64,000 bases of DNA from Bin87 sp965261925 (GTDB lineage: Bacteria > Chloroflexota > Dehalococcoidia > Lucifugimonadales > UBA3495). This document shows positions 62,677-64,000 of the stretch, piece by piece. The translations under genes and the position numbers were made by a program. The notes beneath the pieces are model-generated. The model saw only the letters and a list, made by a program, of their open reading frames with translations. It was not told the origin of the DNA and did not search any database. Numbering within the stretch: the stretch's first letter is position 1; each line of letters opens with the position of its first letter. The DNA lies in the NCBI GenBank assembly GCA_965261925.1, contig OZ253486.1, positions 1,302,001 to 1,366,000 of the forward strand. The letters run 5' to 3'.

Positions 62677-63923
62677 AACCGAAGCCAAGGTGAAACCCGC
62701 ACTTGGTTTAGATAGAATTGGAAGGAATTGAGAGGATCGGTTGGGAAGTTGCCGGGGGTTGCTGGTGGGTATGCTGGAGATGGGAGCGCTGCTGGAGCGG
62801 TGGCGCATGGATGAGGCTGCGGTACGACGACGGATGTACCGAGCGCCGACGCCTCGGGAGCGGGAACGGTGGCACGCGGTGTGGTTACTGGCGCGAGGCT
62901 GGACGGCCGCGGCCGCGGCCGCGGCGTTGGAACGGGACGCCCACACTATTGGCCAATGGGCCACGGCATTCCGGGAGGGTGGTCCTGAGGCGCTGGCTTT
63001 TGAGCAGTCAGGAGGTTCCCCCCGCATTGAACCGGGAGCGGCAGGCCGAGTTGAAGGCGGCGGTGCAGGAATTGCCGTCGCAAGCTGGCATCGATTTGTC
63101 CAACTGGAACTGGAAGGCGGTGCGCCGGTTGGTAGAGGAACGCTTCGGGTTGACGCTGAGCCGGAGTGGTTGCCTGAATTACCTGCACCGGTTGGGCTTT
63201 GTCCTGAAGCGTCCCAAGAAGCGGTTGGTCAAGGCAGACCCGGTACGGCGGGAAGGCTTTGTGAGGGAGTACATTGCCTTGACAGCGGCGGCCCGACGAA
63301 CTGGGGCCAAGATATTCTTCGCTGATGAGGCTCACTTTCGGGCGGATGCGGATCTGCGGGCCAAATGGGTGCTGAAGGGTGAACCGGCGCTGGTGGACTC
63401 CACCAGCCCGCGACGTGGGGAGAAGGCGAGCTACTACTCGGCGGTGTGTCTGGAAACCGGAGAGGTGGAGTTGATGGAACTGGAAGGTAACAGCAACTCC
63501 ACCACCTCGGTTGCCTTCCTGTCGGTTGCCTTCCTGCGTCAACTGCGGGCGCAACACACCGAACCGTTGACGGTGATTTGGGACAATTCCCCAGCTCATA
63601 GGGGCGACGCGCTGCGAGCCTACCTGGCCAACCCCAACTTGAACCTGCGCTTGGTGAACCTGCCCACCTATAGCCCAGATTTCAACGCCGACGAGGCTAT
63701 TTGGGGCTGGGTACGTCAAGAGGTGACCGCCAACCTGTGCCTGGGGACCCGTGCCGCAGTCCAGGAGAAGGTGGGCGACTTTTTCGCCAGCCTGTCCAGC
63801 CGATGCGACGAAGTCAAGCGCCGATGCCAGACCGTGCTTCAGGCTCGAGCAGCAGAACTGACTGCCAGCACTCAAGCCGACCCTTCCCATCCCGCGAATG
63901 TAGATTTCACCTTGGCTTCAGTT
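62677..63923 (+). mobile_element. IS630-family insertion sequence
   Basis: 1247 bp with 19-bp inverted ends (left AACCGAAGCCAAGGTGAAA, right end identical but for one base) flanked by TA on both sides (62675-62676, 63924-63925), the IS630/Tc1 target rule. Carries one transposase in two frames. Confidence 0.9.
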
Positions 63924-63926
63924 TAG
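62771..63926 (+). CDS. IS630 transposase encoded in two frames (frameshift at C6 run)
   Basis: First frame (ATG 62771 to about 63022): helix-turn-helix 'MDEAAVRRRMYRAPTPRERERWHAVWLLARGWTAAAAAAALERD'. Second frame (about 63024-63926): 'FFADEAHFRAD', 'VIWDNSPAHRGDAL' and 'YSPDFNADEAIWGWVR' give the complete D, D, E. The join lies at CCCCCC (63018-63023), where skipping one base (+1) links 'FEQSGGSP' to 'ALNRERQAEL'. This is likely programmed frameshifting. The stop TAG (63924-63926) uses the duplicated TA. Confidence 0.82.
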
Positions 63927-64000
63927 GAGACAACGGTTGCAATTCCGAGCACCGTCGTGTCCACGGAGACAGTTACAGAGTTCTTGTCTGCCCCATCACC
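63926..64000 (+). pseudogene. Secreted protein, continuation after the IS630 element
   Basis: 25 codons open to the window end, in frame with codon 113 of the 62338 gene after excision of the element ('GDNGCNSEHRRVHGDSYRVLVC'). It has no start of its own. Confidence 0.6.

Noticed and set aside
1..64000. tRNA, rRNA or CRISPR loci
   Set aside because: None could be recognised on either strand by reading; a tRNA scan would be needed to exclude a single tRNA.

Overview
The window is GC-rich and gene-dense, with short intergenic gaps. Its gene content points to a free-living or host-associated Chloroflexota-type bacterium of the SAR202/Dehalococcoidia kind: LLM flavin oxidoreductases, many SDRs, hydantoinase/oxoprolinase subunits, Uma2 and PaREP1 proteins, and several non-classical alpha/beta hydrolases. 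This assignment is inference; no rRNA or tRNA gene is visible to test it.

Layout. 1-9500: a partial LVIVD beta-propeller gene, an LLM oxidoreductase, a lower-GC islet (a small membrane protein and a nuclease-like domain running in frame into an SMP-30 lactonase), a polysaccharide deacetylase, a DAO-type oxidase, an alpha/beta hydrolase and an epimerase. 9500-18800: a GAF-PAS-kinase-like-REC-wHTH protein whose phosphotransfer residues are mostly lost, a gamma-glutamyltransferase, a frameshifted HTH-membrane gene, an amidohydrolase, ispH and an ion channel with an atypical selectivity filter. 19000-25500: two paralogous SDRs, a Uma2 protein, an NTR-like secreted protein, an MFS transporter, a TlpA thioredoxin, a CopD-like protein and a Trm112-like protein. 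25900-42440: a long minus-strand stretch with a selenoprotein operon, an NHL propeller, SDR, HepT/MntA, VOC, GNAT, GMC oxidase, Uma2, PaREP1, thiolase, a UDG, hydantoinase B and A separated by a Panacea/RelE-like pair and a PIG-L deacetylase, and AlaX. 42440-50700: dnaN, an SRAP protein and a five-gene signalling operon (STAS, REC-PP2C, RsbW-like, substrate-binding lipoprotein, histidine kinase). 51000-60000: a fused selenoprotein, four alpha/beta hydrolases, a MetE-like enzyme, PaREP1, OsmC and rhodanese. 60300-64000: mobile DNA (a 226-bp MITE, an IS701-like IS, and an IS630-type IS inserted in a secreted-protein gene).

The most striking content is a pair of loci in which an in-frame TGA is followed by Gly-(Ser/Gly)-Cys. 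At 25977-26513 the TGA lies in a U-G-S-C motif of a small protein encoded next to a partner gene (26547-27611). At 51033-52757 the same two parts are joined in one reading frame, again across a TGA. In both loci a stem-loop sits with its five-base loop at +19 to +23 after the TGA, as expected for bacterial SECIS elements. TGA is an ordinary stop elsewhere in the window, so selenocysteine is the best reading. The split and fused versions together imply that the selenoprotein and the partner act as one unit of unknown chemistry.

Other notable signals are two identical 226-bp MITEs, each with 16-bp terminal inverted repeats and a perfect 10-bp target duplication; a dispersed palindromic repeat family, one copy framed by 20-bp perfect inverted repeats; and several enzymes with replaced catalytic residues.
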